Source of the DNA: Bacteroidia bacterium | GTDB taxonomy: Bacteria; Bacteroidota; Bacteroidia; UBA4408 | Length of the DNA stretch: 64,000 nucleotides | Assembly: GCA_020845635.1 (NCBI GenBank) | Contig: JADLFI010000018.1 | Span: 62,001 to 126,000, forward strand | Direction: 5' to 3' | Part shown: piece by piece, positions 8,926 through 19,896 of the stretch | How the letters are laid out: every line of letters begins with the position of its first letter | Numbering within the stretch: position 1 is the first letter of the stretch | The notes under the pieces: model-generated | Database searches by the model: none | What the model saw: only the letters and a program-made list of their open reading frames with translations | What the model was told of the DNA's origin: nothing | Translations under genes and position numbers: made by a program

Positions 8926-10116
8926 TTAATATTGGTTTTCGGTAATTATTTGTACCAATTTTTGGTTATGTTTTTTCCAACTATAATTTTTTTCAACAAA
9001 TTCTCTCCCTTTCTGTGCAAGTTCTATACCACTTTCGGGCGATTGTAATATATTTAATACATGTTCGGCAATACTTTGTTCATTCCTTCCTACTAGTATT
9101 TCTTCACCATCAAGAGCACCTAAAGCGACATTAGCTAAAGGGGAGGTTATACAAGGGATTTTCATGGCCATGGCCTCGAGTAATTTATTTTGTAGGCCGG
9201 TACCTATTTGCATTGGTGCAATAAATATTTTACTTCGCGCATAACTTTGGCGTATGTCTTTAACCCATCCTCCAATTATTATATTTTTATTTTCAAGTTC
9301 TAATATTTCTGAAGTAGGAGAAGTCCCGGAAATCAGTATTCTGGTTTGGGGTCTTTTTTCCAAAATTATCGGCATTACTTTTTTTACAATATATAATACA
9401 CAGTCAATATTGGGCGGGTAACTCATATTTCCGGTAAAAAGTAAATCAAAATCTTTGGTATGGTTTTGTGGGGTAAAATAATCTAAATCTACACCATTGG
9501 GAACAATTTGAATTTTATCATTTTCTTCGTTAATAATATAATTTCTGTCTTGTTCTGAGATAATTGTATGATGTTCAAAATAGTGAAATATTATATGCTC
9601 ATAACGTCTTAATCTTTGAAACTCCATTTTAAGCAAGGGCTTAAGATAAAGTGGCGAATTTTTTATTCTGCGCTCTACGCCTTTTGCAAAGGCGTCTTGG
9701 TAATCAATAGTTTTAGTAATTGTATTTATATTTTTGGCATATTCTGCCGTACGTATTAATTGGCAAAATATTTTGTCGGGTTTTACTTTGTTGAAAAATT
9801 GCTTAAATTTTTTGTGCGCTTTTTGGTGATAAAAATAATAAACCTGAAACGGTTTGGAACCGAAGAGGCCAAGCAATAAATTAATTAGAATGTTTAATTT
9901 GTTTAGCTGAACAACACATATCTCTTTACAAAACAGATTTAATTTACTCATTGCTTCAGGATGAATTTTTCCATCGCTTAATGCAAATAAGTATATATCA
10001 TGAAATTCTGAAAGGCCTTTAATTTGATGATACGCACGAAGTTTATCTCCTTTGTCCAAAGGATAAGGGATTCGTGATAAAACAACTAATATTTTTTGTC
10101 TTGATGCCAATTTCAA
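8926..10116 (-). CDS. Glycosyltransferase family 1/4, resembling the PEP-CTERM/EpsH1-associated sugar transferase type
   Basis: SRIPYPLDKGDKLRAYHQIKGLS N-terminus, GT-B C-terminal half (IFIAPMQIGTGLQNKLLEAMAMKIPCITS). Confidence 0.8.
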   Translation of the reverse strand: MKLASRQKILVVLSRIPYPLDKGDKLRAYHQIKGLSEFHDIYLFALSDGKIHPEAMSKLNLFCKEICVVQLNKLNILINLLLGLFGSKPFQVYYFYHQKAHKKFKQFFNKVKPDKIFCQLIRTAEYAKNINTITKTIDYQDAFAKGVERRIKNSPLYLKPLLKMEFQRLRRYEHIIFHYFEHHTIISEQDRNYIINEENDKIQIVPNGVDLDYFTPQNHTKDFDLLFTGNMSYPPNIDCVLYIVKKVMPIILEKRPQTRILISGTSPTSEILELENKNIIIGGWVKDIRQSYARSKIFIAPMQIGTGLQNKLLEAMAMKIPCITSPLANVALGALDGEEILVGRNEQSIAEHVLNILQSPESGIELAQKGREFVEKNYSWKKHNQKLVQIITENQY

Positions 10117-10145
10117 GTATAAAAACCCTACAAATTAAATAATAA

Positions 10146-11366
10146 TTAGTTAATAGATGTTTCGGTAACGTTAATTACCGATGATAAAAACTTTTCTAAC
10201 TCATCAGCTTTGATTTTAGTGTTAAAATCAGTAGCTGCCTTGTTATAAGCATTGTTGCATAACAATGCAAATTCATTAGGATGTGATAAACATTGATTTA
10301 TATTTTCAACAAACATATCTGCACTATCGGCCATCAATATATCATAATTGTTTTTAACGTTAATGCCTTTTGCAGCAAAACTTGTACTAATTATTATTCT
10401 TTTCAGAGCCATAGCCTCAATCATTTTTATTTTAAGCCCGCCACCGGAAAATATTGGTGCAATCATGATAGGTGCTATAGTCATAAATTCTTTGGCATCA
10501 TCTACCAGCCCCATATTAATAATATTTTTGTTTTTATAATTCATTAACTCATTTGGCATTGCTTTTCCGGCTATATATAATACGGTTTCGGGATGATGTA
10601 TTAATACTTTATCCCAAACATGTCGAATAAACCATTTTATCCCCTCTAAATTTGGCATCCAGTCCATAGCACCAATAAAGAATAATGCTTTTTTATTGAA
10701 ATTCGGCTCGCCCCGGTATTTTGAAATATCAATGGTAAACGGAATATTTATAAGCTTTTTAGATGGTGCTATTTGTCTAATAAAATTTAAATCATCAGTA
10801 GTTATTGTAATAATACCATCAACATCATTAATAATTTTTGTTTCTTCAACTCTTAATCTTTTACTTTGAATGTTTAAATAAATCTTCTTCAAATAATTAC
10901 TTGACTTCTTTGAATTATTACTCCAGATTTCGAATTCAATATTATGTGCCCGATATATGATTTTAGCTTTTGAGTATTCTCTGATAGTAGAAATGGTAGA
11001 ACCCACAAATAAGCTGTCGAGTAAAACAATGTCGGGTTGGTATTGATGCAATAGTGTTTTTAACTTATTATTAAAAGCCTTACTTTTAAACCTAGAAAAG
11101 ATATAAGATTGAGTACTGAAAAAGAAATTGACAAGAAGATTAAACGGTTTTATTTTTGTATCCACAAAAACAGTTTGTGGTTGATACTGATTAACCATAA
11201 ACTCCGAAAAACCTTGTTTCGGTAGCGGATGTTTGTATGTTTCCATACACAACATTTTTACTTCTATATTTCTTTGAATCAATAGCTCAGCCATGTTAAG
11301 CATAGCCAAAGAGCCACCGTCAACCGGAGGGTATGGAACTTTATTGCAAAGATGCAGAACTATCAT
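10146..11366 (-). CDS. Glycosyltransferase, GT-B fold
   Basis: NKVPYPPVDGGSLAMLNMAELL and APIFSGGGLKIKMIEAMALKRIIIST motifs. Confidence 0.8.
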   Translation of the reverse strand: MIVLHLCNKVPYPPVDGGSLAMLNMAELLIQRNIEVKMLCMETYKHPLPKQGFSEFMVNQYQPQTVFVDTKIKPFNLLVNFFFSTQSYIFSRFKSKAFNNKLKTLLHQYQPDIVLLDSLFVGSTISTIREYSKAKIIYRAHNIEFEIWSNNSKKSSNYLKKIYLNIQSKRLRVEETKIINDVDGIITITTDDLNFIRQIAPSKKLINIPFTIDISKYRGEPNFNKKALFFIGAMDWMPNLEGIKWFIRHVWDKVLIHHPETVLYIAGKAMPNELMNYKNKNIINMGLVDDAKEFMTIAPIMIAPIFSGGGLKIKMIEAMALKRIIISTSFAAKGINVKNNYDILMADSADMFVENINQCLSHPNEFALLCNNAYNKAATDFNTKIKADELEKFLSSVINVTETSIN

Positions 11367-12798
11367 TTTTTTGACGAGAGAATAGTTTTTTTATAGGAGT
11401 TGTATAAGCATCTATATCAAAAAGAGCTGAGTCATGAGTGGCTTTATAGGTTAAGAAAATTCCTATGGGTAATAATACTGCACTGGCCAACCATGTGCCT
11501 TGCCATGCTTCCCATACACCTTCTTTAGCCGATTTTTCGCCTGATATTGATAAGACATGAAAAATTAGAAAGAAGCAAACAGAGACAACGGCCGGCATGC
11601 CAATACCTCCCTTACGAATAATAGCGCCAAGAGGAGCACCTATAAAGTACAATACAATACATGCAAAAGGCAAGGTTAATTTTTTATGCCATTCTACTTT
11701 ATATCTGTTGACACTTGTCATTTCATTTTTTAATGACATTGCATTGATTGAGGTATAACTTTGATTGGTTCGTGCAATATTCAAAGCGCCATCATAGATT
11801 CGTTTTTTTTCATCAGGAGTATATACATCCATCCAGTTCTTACTTTTAGTCATTAATGCTATTAATGAGTCTCCACTGTGATTTGATTTTAAAGTGTCAG
11901 AAAATAAATTATAGTTTCTAATCACTTGCTCGTTGATAGCTACTTTCCTTTCTTTACTATCTTTTATTAAGGTGTCAATTTCTGAAGATAATTGCCATAA
12001 ATTAAGCATTTGGTAATTGTCTTTAAAAAGTGATTCATCAGATCTAATTAATTTAAAATCACTCATGTCAAGCATAATAGTTTCTTCTTTAAACGAAGAA
12101 CGGTTTAAAGGCTTGTAATCTTTATTATTTTGCGATATTATTTCCTCATAGCTATGACCATCTTTTAAGGTAATTATTAAATAGTTTTCATCATCGCTTA
12201 TTTTCATTAACCCTTCTTTAGCCAGAATTACTTTGTTGTTACCTTGCCTTTGGGTATGATCGTAAATAATGATATTATATAATATATTCTTCTTTTTATC
12301 TTTTTTGGAAATCTTAATAGTGTATCCCTGAATACCATTATAAAAAACGCCTTCTTTAATATCTAAGGAAGGTTTTTGGTGGGTAATGTCATACAATAAA
12401 GTTCCCATTTTTAAATTGGCTATAGGAAGCACATAGTTGGCAAACAAAAAAGCACCAATAGCCATTAAAAATGAGGTATAAGTTAAAGGTTTCATTATTC
12501 TTTGCAGCGACATGCCTGCTGTTTTTAGAGCGGTTAGCTCGTAGTGTTCGGCTAAATTCCCGAAGGTCATAATGGAGGCAAGCAAAATAGCTAAAGGTAA
12601 AGCCATTGGAACCATAGTAATAGCTACATAAAACATAAGTTCCATAATGATAAACCAATCAAGTCCTTTCCCTACAAAATCATCAATATACTTCCATACA
12701 AATTGCATTAGTAAAATAAACATAACTATAGCAAAAGTCAGTATAAAAGGACCGAGATATGATTTTAAAATAAGGAGTGTTATTTTTTTTAATCTCAT
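11341..12798 (-). CDS. LptF/LptG family permease (YjgP/YjgQ)
   Basis: LKSYLGPFILTFAIVMFILLMQFVWKYIDD, MALPLAILLASIMTFGNLAEHYELTALKTAGMSLQRI, C-terminal TM helices. Confidence 0.85.
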   Translation of the reverse strand: MRLKKITLLILKSYLGPFILTFAIVMFILLMQFVWKYIDDFVGKGLDWFIIMELMFYVAITMVPMALPLAILLASIMTFGNLAEHYELTALKTAGMSLQRIMKPLTYTSFLMAIGAFLFANYVLPIANLKMGTLLYDITHQKPSLDIKEGVFYNGIQGYTIKISKKDKKKNILYNIIIYDHTQRQGNNKVILAKEGLMKISDDENYLIITLKDGHSYEEIISQNNKDYKPLNRSSFKEETIMLDMSDFKLIRSDESLFKDNYQMLNLWQLSSEIDTLIKDSKERKVAINEQVIRNYNLFSDTLKSNHSGDSLIALMTKSKNWMDVYTPDEKKRIYDGALNIARTNQSYTSINAMSLKNEMTSVNRYKVEWHKKLTLPFACIVLYFIGAPLGAIIRKGGIGMPAVVSVCFFLIFHVLSISGEKSAKEGVWEAWQGTWLASAVLLPIGIFLTYKATHDSALFDIDAYTTPIKKLFSRQKNDSSASLQ

Positions 12799-12854
12799 TG
12801 ATTGCAATAATTCGACTTAGTTTATGTGAAGCTGTTTTTTGTAGTGTAAAAAGA

Positions 12855-14525
12855 TCATAGCTTTTTTAACTCGTAGTCTTCATACTTCAACATAAAAATA
12901 GATTGATTTTCAAAACCACTGTCAATACCTGTTTTCTTTAAATGGAAAATGGTGCTGAAACCAATATTCTTATTCTCCTCAAATTTATTAATACAGCCAT
13001 AACCGTACTTCGACAATAAAGGTAAAAAATACATGGCTACATCATATCCATTAAAGGCATATTTACCGGGTTCTGTTTGAAACCTGTTTCGATAGTTTTC
13101 TATAAATTTACAAGTTAGAGTATCGCTATAATTTATACAAGTATTGGAGGGGATAACAAGCCCAAATTTTTGAATCATATTGATGTCAAGATTGTCATAA
13201 TTTATCCATTGTTCCATACCAGCAACGGATATCTTATATTCTTTATCATCTAAAGATTTTATTTTGTTAAAAAAATCGGTAACAAAAGCCTGATCACTAC
13301 TTCCAACTATTATCAGGTTGTTTTTATATTTTGAGAGGGCAGCAGTTAAACCCTTAATTCCTGCTGTTTTATAAACAATTTCTTTTATTGAATCACCTGA
13401 AGAACGTATTTTATAAGCTTTCTTCAATAAGCTAACAATTTGTTTTTCTTTATTTAGATTGTTGTGAATTATAACAAAATTATTATTTTTATATTGAGTA
13501 TATAGCTGTGCAATGTAACTGTCCATACTGGTTGGCAAAGAAGGGTTAACTTTAATTACATTCTCTTTACCCATCAACACTTTGTTTGGTGCTGTATAGG
13601 GTAATACTAATAATGTGTTTTTGTTTTTTACTGCTTTTGCTGCTGCTGTAGCTACACTGCTATGAAAAGGACCTACCCAAATATCTGCTTGTTTAAATTG
13701 CTTATTGGCAAAGAAACTGAGTGACGCAAGTGAATCGGCAGGAGTATCATAAACATTTAAATTAATTTTGTTACCTTTTTTAATAAGCGAATCGCAAGCT
13801 AATTGAAAGCCTGATAGAAATTCAACTCCCGGTATTGATTTTGAGTACAGTTCATCATTCTCGCTAAGTGTTTCTTTTTGAATAACACTATCGTTTTGTA
13901 ATAAATAAAAAGGGAGGAATAAATTTACATTTATTTCAGCCAAAGAACCACCATTATATTTTGGAGTTGTTCTTTCTTCATTAATGACAGGTATAATAGG
14001 AGCCTCAGTATTTTTTACTTCTTTTGTATCTTGTATAGCTTTCCCTTTTTGCGGAATTTTTATGGTCATTCCTTCTTTTAAGCCGCTTTCCGCTTCAGGG
14101 TTTTCAGCAACAATGCTCTCCACAGTTACATTGTATTTTTTTGAAATAGCGTATAAAGTTTGTTTCTTCTCAACAGTATGTATAATATATTTATTACCAT
14201 TTTCTTTAACTGAAGGTTTACTGTTCTGGAGTATTGGTTCTTTAGGAATTTTAAGTTCCATGCCTGTTTTAAGGCCTGTTTTTAATGTATCATTCCATTG
14301 TTCAATTTCGGGTATAGTTACATTATAGGCTTTGCTAATGGAATATAATGTTTGTCCCTGCTCAACTTTATGAATATATACTTTGTATCCCTTATCGCTT
14401 ATAATATTTTTGCTCACAGTTATTGGTTTCACTGTGTTCTCCTGTGCCTTGACAAAATTTACACTGCTTATTAAACAGATGAAAATTAGGCTATATATAA
14501 ATTGCTTTAAAGTGTAATGAGCCAT
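12855..14525 (-). CDS. LysM-domain protein with C-terminal type-1 periplasmic-binding-like domain
   Basis: Two LysM repeats (YIHKVEQGQTLYSISKAYNVTIPEIEQWN; YIIHTVEKKQTLYAISKKYNVTVESIVAENP), then a Leu/Ile/Val-binding-like domain. Start at MAHYTLKQ (14525). Confidence 0.75.
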   Translation of the reverse strand: MAHYTLKQFIYSLIFICLISSVNFVKAQENTVKPITVSKNIISDKGYKVYIHKVEQGQTLYSISKAYNVTIPEIEQWNDTLKTGLKTGMELKIPKEPILQNSKPSVKENGNKYIIHTVEKKQTLYAISKKYNVTVESIVAENPEAESGLKEGMTIKIPQKGKAIQDTKEVKNTEAPIIPVINEERTTPKYNGGSLAEINVNLFLPFYLLQNDSVIQKETLSENDELYSKSIPGVEFLSGFQLACDSLIKKGNKINLNVYDTPADSLASLSFFANKQFKQADIWVGPFHSSVATAAAKAVKNKNTLLVLPYTAPNKVLMGKENVIKVNPSLPTSMDSYIAQLYTQYKNNNFVIIHNNLNKEKQIVSLLKKAYKIRSSGDSIKEIVYKTAGIKGLTAALSKYKNNLIIVGSSDQAFVTDFFNKIKSLDDKEYKISVAGMEQWINYDNLDINMIQKFGLVIPSNTCINYSDTLTCKFIENYRNRFQTEPGKYAFNGYDVAMYFLPLLSKYGYGCINKFEENKNIGFSTIFHLKKTGIDSGFENQSIFMLKYEDYELKKL

Positions 14526-14569
14526 TTTTATTAACGGTTGAATTTGTGTACAATCATAGAAAAGTGTTA

Positions 14570-16099
14570 TTACTCCCACTCGATAGTAGCCGGAGGTTTT
14601 GAACTTATATCATATACAACTCGGTTTATACCTTTTACATTATTTATAATTTCGTTTGATACTTTTGCAAGAAAATCGTATGGTAAGTGGCACCAATCTG
14701 CTGTCATCCCATCAGTTGAACTAACAGCTCTCAGAGCCACAGCATTTTCATAAGTACGTTCATCGCCCATTACCCCTACACTTTGTACCGGTAAGAATAT
14801 AACTCCTGCTTGCCATACAGTTTTATACAAATCATATTGTTTTAGCAAGTTAATAAATATATCATCAGCTTCCTGCAATAATTGTACCTTTTGTGGAGTA
14901 ATATCACCCAATATTCGTATAGCCAAGCCCGGACCCGGAAACGGATGTCTTTCTAATAATTGTGGGCTCATTTGAAGCGCTTTTCCAACTCTGCGTACTT
15001 CATCTTTAAATAAGCTGCGCAGAGGTTCTACAATTTTTAATTTCATAAAATCGGGCAATCCTCCAACATTATGATGCGATTTAATAGTTGCAGAAGGTCC
15101 TTTGACCGAAACTGATTCAATTACATCAGGGTATATAGTGCCTTGAGCCAACCACTTAACTTCATTAATTTTGTGAGCTTCCTCATCAAATACTTCAATA
15201 AAGGTTTTTCCTATGGCCTTTCTTTTTAATTCAGGGTCTGAAATGTCTTTTAATGCGGCATAAAACTTATCGGCAGCTCTTACTCCTATTACTCTCAAGC
15301 CCATATCTCTGTATGAATGAAGTACATTTTCAAATTCATTTTTACGCAACAGTCCATTATCTACAAAAACACAATTTAAATTATTACCAATAGCTTTGTG
15401 TAGCAACACTGCACATACCGAACTATCAACACCTCCTGAGAGTCCTAACACCACTTTGTCATTTCCGAGTTGTTTTTTTAGTTCGGCCACTGTGCTCTCT
15501 ATAAAAGAATCAGAGGTCCAGTTTTGCTTACAATGGCATATATGTGTTAGAAAATTTTTAATAATCATTATGCCTTGTGTTGAATGATAAACCTCAGGAT
15601 GAAACTGAATACCGTAAGTAGATTCGTTGCTGAAGCAAAAGGCAGCATTTTCAACAGTTTCTGTGGAGGCTATATTTTCGGCATTATTTGGTAGTTGGGT
15701 AATGGTATCTCCATGGCTCATCCAAACTTGGCTGTCCTTATCAATATCTTTAAACAAAATATTGTTTTGATTTATTTTTGATAAGTTGGCACGACCATAC
15801 TCACGAGTATTACTGGCTTCTACATTGCCACCATAGGTTTGCGCCAAGAGCTGCGAGCCATAACAAACCCCTAAAATTGGAACCTTGTTACGAAATAAAG
15901 AGAAGTCAATTTTAGGGGCATCATTATCACGTACACTATGCGGACTACCGGAAAGAATAACTCCTCTTAATCCTTCAATCGGTTTGTTGAAATTATAGTA
16001 TGGTTGAATTTCGCAATATACGTTTAGCTCTCGTACTCTACGGGCTATTAATTGGGTATATTGACTTCCAAAGTCTAAAATCAATATGGTTTCTGTCAT
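14570..16099 (-). CDS. guaA: GMP synthase (glutamine-hydrolysing)
   Basis: Class I amidotransferase ([15 protein letters not shown]), PP-loop [17 protein letters not shown]-terminus [13 protein letters not shown]. Confidence 0.97.
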   Translation of the reverse strand: MTETILILDFGSQYTQLIARRVRELNVYCEIQPYYNFNKPIEGLRGVILSGSPHSVRDNDAPKIDFSLFRNKVPILGVCYGSQLLAQTYGGNVEASNTREYGRANLSKINQNNILFKDIDKDSQVWMSHGDTITQLPNNAENIASTETVENAAFCFSNESTYGIQFHPEVYHSTQGIMIIKNFLTHICHCKQNWTSDSFIESTVAELKKQLGNDKVVLGLSGGVDSSVCAVLLHKAIGNNLNCVFVDNGLLRKNEFENVLHSYRDMGLRVIGVRAADKFYAALKDISDPELKRKAIGKTFIEVFDEEAHKINEVKWLAQGTIYPDVIESVSVKGPSATIKSHHNVGGLPDFMKLKIVEPLRSLFKDEVRRVGKALQMSPQLLERHPFPGPGLAIRILGDITPQKVQLLQEADDIFINLLKQYDLYKTVWQAGVIFLPVQSVGVMGDERTYENAVALRAVSSTDGMTADWCHLPYDFLAKVSNEIINNVKGINRVVYDISSKPPATIEWE

Positions 16100-16305
16100 G
16101 TTGCAAAGGTAACTATTTTATACTATTTACGTTGGTATAAATAGCTAATCGTTACGATATAGTATTTGAACTCTTATTTGTTGAAATCTTCTGCCATTAA
16201 GTGAAAAAGTAGTTTCTTTTTTTTTGAAATTTGAAAGAATATGGTGCAAACCGCACTATCATTAATTTATTTTATGTATAGAAGATAAAAACAACGGTGC
16301 TTATT

Positions 16306-16881
16306 ATGAATAAAATTGGGGTAAATATTATTTATCTTTTTGTATTGACGATTTTGGTATCTTCTTGTAATCTTTTTAGATATGGAATTGAAGAAAGAAA
16401 GCGCGAAAAAGAAAAGTTGGGTTTAAACAATGGAATAGAGGAGGAGAAGAAGAAGGGGGAAAATAAGTATCTAAACAAAAAAGAGCATATTAAAACTGCT
16501 GAAAAGATATTAAGTACTGCCCGTCAATATGATGGTGCACCTTATAAACTTGGAGGTGAAAGCAAGAAAGGAATAGATTGTTCTGCTTTGGTTATGATTA
16601 GCTATAAAAATGCGGGAATTGATTTGCCTCGCACAAGTATTGAACAGAGTAAGGTTGGCAAGAGTGTAAGTGTTAAAGAAGCCTTGCCCGGTGACTTAAT
16701 ATTCTTTAAGTTTAAAAAATATAAAAATCATAATCCGGTAAACCATGTAGGCATAGTAACCAAGGTGAGCAATAATACCGTTTATTTTTATCATGCCAGC
16801 ACCTCGCTTGGTGTTACCGAAAGTAGCCTGGCCGAGAGTTATTATAGTGATGTTTTTGTGAAAGTTATGCGTGTGTATTAA
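16306..16881 (+). CDS. NlpC/P60 family cell-wall peptidase, lipoprotein
   Basis: Lipobox-like VSSCN; GIDCSALV, LPGDLIFF, NHVGIV NlpC/P60 catalytic motifs. Confidence 0.9.
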   Translation: MNKIGVNIIYLFVLTILVSSCNLFRYGIEERKREKEKLGLNNGIEEEKKKGENKYLNKKEHIKTAEKILSTARQYDGAPYKLGGESKKGIDCSALVMISYKNAGIDLPRTSIEQSKVGKSVSVKEALPGDLIFFKFKKYKNHNPVNHVGIVTKVSNNTVYFYHASTSLGVTESSLAESYYSDVFVKVMRVY

Positions 16882-16986
16882 TACAAAAATTATTGAATAA
16901 ATCATCCTTTCAAACACAATTATCATGTATCTCTTTATTGTTTATAAAGGGCATAACTTTTCTTAAATTTTAAAGGTAAATTGACT

Positions 16987-16994
16987 TAACTTTG
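16987..16994 (+). promoter_or_regulatory. Possible Bacteroidetes-type -7 element (TAACTTTG)
   Basis: Matches TAnnTTTG about 30 bp before the helicase start. No clear -33 TTTG seen. Confidence 0.35.
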
Positions 16995-17024
16995 TAAAGT
17001 TATTTACAGATATAGTTTTTTATA

Positions 17025-19397
17025 GTGCAAAATTTTATTGAAACTTTAAATAGCCCTCAACGACAGGCCGTTACAAATATAAATGGACCTATGATGATTG
17101 TTGCGGGAGCCGGATCGGGAAAGACCCGCGTGCTGACCTACAGAATTGCTTATTTGATGGAACAAGGGATAGACCCTTTTAGTATTTTGGCTTTAACCTT
17201 TACCAACAAAGCAGCCAAAGAAATGAAAGAGCGTATTGAAAGTATAGTAGGGGCAGAGAAGGCACGTAACCTATGGATGGGCACATTTCACTCGGTATTT
17301 TCAAGGATATTACGTATTGAGTCCGAAAAGTTAGGGTTTCCTAGCGATTTTACCATTTATGATACTGATGATTCAAGAAGTTTATTGAAATCAATTATTA
17401 AAGAGTTGGGGTTAGACGAAAAGCAGTATAAGCCAGCCCTGGTTCATAGTAGAATCTCAATAGCCAAAAACAACTTGCTATCGTGGGAAGCATACATGAA
17501 TAATGATGAAATACGACAAGAAGATAAATTGAGCATGAAACCGATGTTAGGAGATATTTATAAATATTATCAGCATCGTTTGTTTCAATCATCAGCCATG
17601 GATTTTGATGATTTACTATTTAAAACCAATGTGTTATTAAGAGATCATCCTGATGTTTTGTTGAAATACCAGCATAAGTTTAGGTATATTATGGTTGATG
17701 AGTTTCAGGACACAAATTTCTCACAATATTTAATTGTAAAAAAACTGGCAGCCGCATTTGAAAATATTTGCGTAGTGGGCGATGATGCTCAAAGTATATA
17801 TGCTTTTAGAGGAGCTACTATTCAGAATATACTAAACTTTAAGAAAGATTATCCGGATTTAAAGGTATATAAGCTTGAGCAAAATTACCGGAGCACCAAA
17901 GTAATAGTAAAAGCCGCCAACAGTGTTATTGCATACAATAAAGGACAGTTACAGAAGCTGGTTTGGACAGATAATGAAGAAGGCGATAAAATTGATGTAC
18001 TTAGGGCTTTTACGGATAATGAGGAAGGGCAGATGGTGGCAGGTTCTATATTTGAAACTAAAATGAGTACTCAATCGCGTAATTGTGATTTTGCTATATT
18101 ATATCGTACTAATGCGCAAAGCAGAGCAATGGAAGAGGCTTTGCGTAAGCAAAATATTCCCTATAAAATATATGGGGGGCTTAGTTTTTATAAACGAAAG
18201 GAGATTAAGGATATACTTGCTTATTTAAGACTATCCGTCAATCAGAACGATGAGGAGGCTATAAAGCGTATTATCAATTATCCGGCACGCGGAATTGGCG
18301 ACAGCACCATTGAAAAGATTATAGTGGCTGCAGCTAACAATAATGTGGCCTTATGGGAGATAATTTGTAACCCGTTAAAATATCAGTTAAATATTAACCA
18401 AGGTATTGCAAACAAGTTGCACGATTTTGCCGAAATGATAAAAAGTTTTAGAATAATTGCTGCCAGCCAAAATGCATTTGATGCCGGAAACCATATTGCC
18501 ATGCAGAGTGGTTTGCTTAAAGAGTTATATAATGATAAAAGTCCCGAAGGGGTAGCACGATACGAAAATATTCAGGAATTATTGAATGGAATGAAAGAGT
18601 TTACAGAAAACGATGTTGAAGATTTAGTAGTTCAGGAAAATGTTGAATCAACTCGTTTTTTGAAAGATTATATGAAGGATATTGCACTTCTTACAGATGA
18701 TTTGAACGAGAATGATGAGGACAAAGATAAGGTTACATTAATGACTATTCATGCTGCAAAAGGCCTTGAGTTTTCGTATATATATATTGTTGGTGTTGAG
18801 GAGAACTTATTTCCGGGGCAATTAAGTATAAATACCAAAGAGGAGTTGGAAGAGGAACGAAGACTTTTTTATGTAGCCCTAACCAGAGCTGAGAAGAAGG
18901 CCACCATTAGTTTTGCCTCATCAAGATATAAATGGGGCAATTTAACAAGTTGTGAACCTAGTCGTTTTATTGATGAAATAGATATAGAATGTTTGAATTA
19001 TAAGTATAACACTAATTCCCAGACCAATAATGACTTTATAAATGACTCTGGATTTGATGCTTGGGGTACTTATAATAAGAAAAAAACAGTAGGTAGTAGT
19101 TCCTATTACGGAAAGCAAACCAATCCTATAAAATCTCAGCCTCAAAAGCCTAAGTTTGAACCGCCCAAAAATTTAAAACGTTTAAATCAAATAGCACAAA
19201 ATACGGCAACTGAACCTTTAGGCGATGATGTAAGCCAATTAAAAGCCGGTGATCGTGTACAGCACCAAAGGTTTGGAAATGGTTTAGTGGAAAATATTGA
19301 AGGAAATTTCCCTAATCGTAAGGCTACAATTGTGTTTGACGAAGCCGGAAAGAAACAGTTGATATTAAAATATGCCAAACTGAAGGTATTGTCATAA
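17025..19397 (+). CDS. UvrD/REP/PcrA family ATP-dependent DNA helicase
   Basis: LNSPQRQAVTNINGPMMIVAGAGSGKTRVLTYRIAYL, VDEFQDTN, VTLMTIHAAKGLEF, and a PcrA-like C-terminal GDRVQHQRFGNGLV segment. GTG start. Confidence 0.95.
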   Translation: MQNFIETLNSPQRQAVTNINGPMMIVAGAGSGKTRVLTYRIAYLMEQGIDPFSILALTFTNKAAKEMKERIESIVGAEKARNLWMGTFHSVFSRILRIESEKLGFPSDFTIYDTDDSRSLLKSIIKELGLDEKQYKPALVHSRISIAKNNLLSWEAYMNNDEIRQEDKLSMKPMLGDIYKYYQHRLFQSSAMDFDDLLFKTNVLLRDHPDVLLKYQHKFRYIMVDEFQDTNFSQYLIVKKLAAAFENICVVGDDAQSIYAFRGATIQNILNFKKDYPDLKVYKLEQNYRSTKVIVKAANSVIAYNKGQLQKLVWTDNEEGDKIDVLRAFTDNEEGQMVAGSIFETKMSTQSRNCDFAILYRTNAQSRAMEEALRKQNIPYKIYGGLSFYKRKEIKDILAYLRLSVNQNDEEAIKRIINYPARGIGDSTIEKIIVAAANNNVALWEIICNPLKYQLNINQGIANKLHDFAEMIKSFRIIAASQNAFDAGNHIAMQSGLLKELYNDKSPEGVARYENIQELLNGMKEFTENDVEDLVVQENVESTRFLKDYMKDIALLTDDLNENDEDKDKVTLMTIHAAKGLEFSYIYIVGVEENLFPGQLSINTKEELEEERRLFYVALTRAEKKATISFASSRYKWGNLTSCEPSRFIDEIDIECLNYKYNTNSQTNNDFINDSGFDAWGTYNKKKTVGSSSYYGKQTNPIKSQPQKPKFEPPKNLKRLNQIAQNTATEPLGDDVSQLKAGDRVQHQRFGNGLVENIEGNFPNRKATIVFDEAGKKQLILKYAKLKVLS

Positions 19398-19413
19398 TAT
19401 TTAAGACGAAAAA

Positions 19414-19454
19414 AAGAAAAGAGGCTGATTTTTTAAAAATCAGCCTCTTTTCTT
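19414..19454. terminator. Bidirectional intrinsic terminator between helicase and rplS
   Basis: Stem AAGAAAAGAGGCTGATTTTT / AAAAATCAGCCTCTTTTCTT between convergent genes. Confidence 0.85.
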
Positions 19455-19474
19455 AGGAAAAAGTATGTATGAAA

Positions 19475-19822
19475 TTACATTTTCTTTTCACGAATACGAG
19501 CTTTCTTGCCTGTAAGACCTCTTAAATAGAATATTTTAGCACGTCTTACCACTCCAACTTTGTTAAGTTCAATCTTTTCAATAGCAGGAGAAGCCAATGG
19601 AATTATTCTTTCCACACCCACTCCGTTTGATATTTTACGAACAGTAACGGTTTCACCGGCACCAATACCATGACGTTGAATTACAACACCTTGATATAAC
19701 TGTATTCTTTCTTTATTACCTTCTTTAATTTTATAGTGTACTGTAACAGTATCACCCGATCTGAAATTAGGCAGTTCTTTTTTTGTGTTGAATTGTTCGT
19801 CAACTAATTTAATTAATTCCAT
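19475..19822 (-). CDS. rplS: 50S ribosomal protein L19
   Basis: [66 protein letters not shown]. Confidence 0.97.
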   Translation of the reverse strand: MELIKLVDEQFNTKKELPNFRSGDTVTVHYKIKEGNKERIQLYQGVVIQRHGIGAGETVTVRKISNGVGVERIIPLASPAIEKIELNKVGVVRRAKIFYLRGLTGKKARIREKKM

Positions 19823-19896
19823 GATTCAATAAGTATTATTTCCTTAATAATTTGGGAGCGCAATATTATAAAATAATTAAGAGACTGCAAAATTTT

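Noticed and set aside
10293-10547. Plus-strand ORFs antisense to the glycosyltransferase (also 10348..10539)
   Set aside because: Shadow ORFs of a well-supported minus-strand gene.
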